Shown here: positions 62,726 through 64,000 of the stretch, in pieces
How positions within the stretch are numbered: position 1 is the first letter of the stretch
Layout of the letters: every line of letters starts with the position of its first letter
From: Nitrospira_E sp052156535
GTDB lineage: Bacteria; Nitrospirota; Nitrospiria; Nitrospirales; UBA8639
Reading direction: 5' to 3'
Length of the DNA stretch: 64,000 bases
NCBI RefSeq assembly: GCF_052156535.1
Contig: NZ_JBQKUP010000041.1
Span: 186,001 to 250,000 of the forward strand
The notes under the pieces: generated by a model
Database searches by the model: none
The model's input: the letters and a program-made list of their open reading frames with translations, nothing else
What the model was told of the DNA's origin: nothing
Translations under genes and position numbers: made by a program

Positions 62726-63124
62726 ATGCTCAACCAAATGATTCTGGTATTCTTCGGAGGAGCCATTGGGGCAGCAGCCAGGGAGGTAACGGTGGTCGCG
62801 GGGATGAATCTCCATAACCACTTCCCCACGGCCATACTCGGAGTAAACCTCACCGCGGCTTTTCTTATCGGACTCGTCTCGGCCCTAACCGAAAAAAACA
62901 GGCCCATAGATAGATCCATGCAGCTGTTCGTCAATACGGGTATCATGGGTGGCTTATCCACCTTTAGTACCCTTATCTGGGGGACATTGGTCCTTTTGGT
63001 GCTGGAACAAAGGCAGATTTGGATTGGAATAACCTACCTGGGAATTAGCCTAATTGCCGGGGTCGCCTTGGTCGAACTCGGTCTCAGATTCGGGGCATCA
63101 CTGAAAGAATCGAAACTGAAATAA
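62726..63124 (+). CDS. crcB: fluoride channel CrcB/Fluc (second of pair)
   Basis: 132 aa. GGAIGAAAREV, ILGVNLTAAFLIGLVSAL and TGIMGGLSTFSTLIW correspond to the same positions as in the first copy. ATG 62,726 is preceded by AAAGAGA about 9 nt upstream. With the first copy it makes a typical two-gene Fluc set at the end of the urease operon. Confidence 0.92.
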   Translation: MLNQMILVFFGGAIGAAAREVTVVAGMNLHNHFPTAILGVNLTAAFLIGLVSALTEKNRPIDRSMQLFVNTGIMGGLSTFSTLIWGTLVLLVLEQRQIWIGITYLGISLIAGVALVELGLRFGASLKESKLK

Positions 63125-63412
63125 TGGCCATCTTTGTCCAAGAATCTAAAGACTTGCCCACTATGCGGTTTGGAAAAATAGCGTTTTTACACTCGTGAGA
63201 CAAAAAATCATAATTCTCAAACGTCTTCGTTCAGTCCAGTCTGAGCCGGTTATGATATGTGGCACAATCCGACGGGAGAACTAGCCGATTGGGTTGTCAA
63301 GCAGTTAGTTGATCCGGCCGAATCATCGACAAGTTTCAATTCAACCTGCTAATGCTTTTACGCAATCCGATGTGGCAACGATTGTTAGGCGGCAGGAATA
63401 AAAGGCGGACCG

Positions 63413-64000
63413 TTGGAAAATCGTCGTTCATTTGTTCTGGTTACGAAGCCCGAAACGACAGGTGACAGACGGTGTAAATATTTTTTTCTGACGTTCGTTT
63501 TCATGTTTCTATCCTCCCATGCTTTTGTTGTCGAAGGCACGGAAAATGATAAATCTCCTGTGGTGCCCAGTTCCCCCCCAGTAGTAGGCAAACACAAGAC
63601 CTTGGAGGAAAGGGCCCATGCCCATGAAAATAGCGGCGTTTTCTCGCAATATGCCCATGAATGGTATGGCCTAGCGTTTTACGGATATGGCGATGCGTCC
63701 TATGATTATAATTTTAATAGTCCCTCTACCGGCATTAATAATCTGAGAGGATTTGACGTGGGGTCGAATGCCATTCGACTACATTTGGCACAGTTTGTGT
63801 TGGAACGGAAGGCCAAGAATGAGGGAAATTGGCTGAACCGGTTTGGGGTCCGATTAAAGTTTAATATTGGGTCGGACTCTCGAACGGTGGGAGGATCCAA
63901 TGTGGGAAATGACGCCGATTTCCAGGAACATTATCTCCAATACCTGGCTCCCATTGGCAACGGGATCAATATTCAAATCGGGCGCATCAATTCGCTCATT
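63413..64000 (+). CDS. putative porin-type beta-barrel, 3' end outside window
   Basis: 196 codons are open to the right edge. The hydrophobic stretch KYFFLTFVFMFLSSHAF is the signal. The mature chain has WYGLAFYGYGDASYDYNF and FVLERKAKNEGNWLNRFGVRLKFNIG, then QIGRINSLI, the early strands of a 'putative beta-barrel porin' (BBP2 type). TTG 63,413 with AAAGGCGG is the likely start; ATG 63,503 would begin inside the signal. Confidence 0.72.
   Translation, partial: MENRRSFVLVTKPETTGDRRCKYFFLTFVFMFLSSHAFVVEGTENDKSPVVPSSPPVVGKHKTLEERAHAHENSGVFSQYAHEWYGLAFYGYGDASYDYNFNSPSTGINNLRGFDVGSNAIRLHLAQFVLERKAKNEGNWLNRFGVRLKFNIGSDSRTVGGSNVGNDADFQEHYLQYLAPIGNGINIQIGRINSLI

Noticed and set aside
1..64000. tRNA, rRNA or CRISPR arrays
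   Set aside because: No cloverleaf with a T-arm GGTTCGAATCC-type core and no regularly spaced identical repeats were seen by eye; a dedicated scan was not possible.

Overview
The window looks like chromosome from a Gram-negative, nitrite-oxidizer-type bacterium, most plausibly Nitrospira or a close relative. This is an inference. It rests on an octaheme HAO-like/NapC cytochrome pair, a full urease locus with porin and urea transporter, many lipoproteins and outer-membrane barrels, and short GTTGAAAAA...TTCAAC inverted-repeat elements of a kind I associate with Nitrospira genomes. No amo, nxr, rRNA or tRNA gene is visible, so neither comammox nor plain nitrite oxidation can be assigned from this window. 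No CRISPR array was seen.

Layout. 1-12.4 kb (all minus strand): glgX (runs off the left edge), a two-gene module of octaheme HAO-like protein plus tetraheme NapC-type quinol dehydrogenase, then a sugar cluster: phosphoketolase, acetate kinase, GH65 disaccharide phosphorylase, beta-phosphoglucomutase and class I aldolase. Together these could turn stored or imported alpha-glucans into glucose 6-phosphate, acetyl phosphate, acetate and ATP. 12.4-20 kb: a histidine phosphatase, a decayed AsmA fragment, mobile short repeats, a translationally coupled DUF1538 transporter plus two PII-like regulators, and a SulP anion transporter. 20-30 kb: a giant AsmA-like protein, a UbiB kinase, a secreted hypothetical protein, a truncated SYLF gene, a two-pore-helix type K+ channel and a BamE-like lipoprotein. 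30.8-34.4 kb: pqiA-pqiA-pqiB-pqiC envelope lipid-transport operon.

34.5-45.2 kb holds the least familiar material: two paralogous secreted proteins built from about 38-39-residue helical repeats, an MscS-type channel, a secreted hypothetical protein, and a 762-residue protein joining a secreted alpha/beta serine hydrolase to a complete MlaA (VacJ) lipid-transport domain. A second MlaA C-terminal scrap lies beside the repeat proteins, suggesting a duplicated and partly decayed locus. Two beta-barrel genes follow. 47-51.4 kb: small lipoproteins, a DUF5132 protein and a UreH-type nickel permease.

51.7-53.1 kb: an IS110-family element inserted inside a MITE-like repeat that itself has a target-site duplication. 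54.4-63.1 kb: a plus-strand urea module (porin, urea transporter, ureA-ureB-ureC-ureE-ureF-ureG-ureD) followed by two crcB fluoride-channel genes. A porin-like gene runs off the right edge.

The most noteworthy items are the hydrolase-MlaA fusion with its repeat-protein partners, the HAO/NapC pair with an unusual CX3CH first haem site, the DUF1538/PII operon, and the nested insertions of two short inverted-repeat families and an IS110 element.
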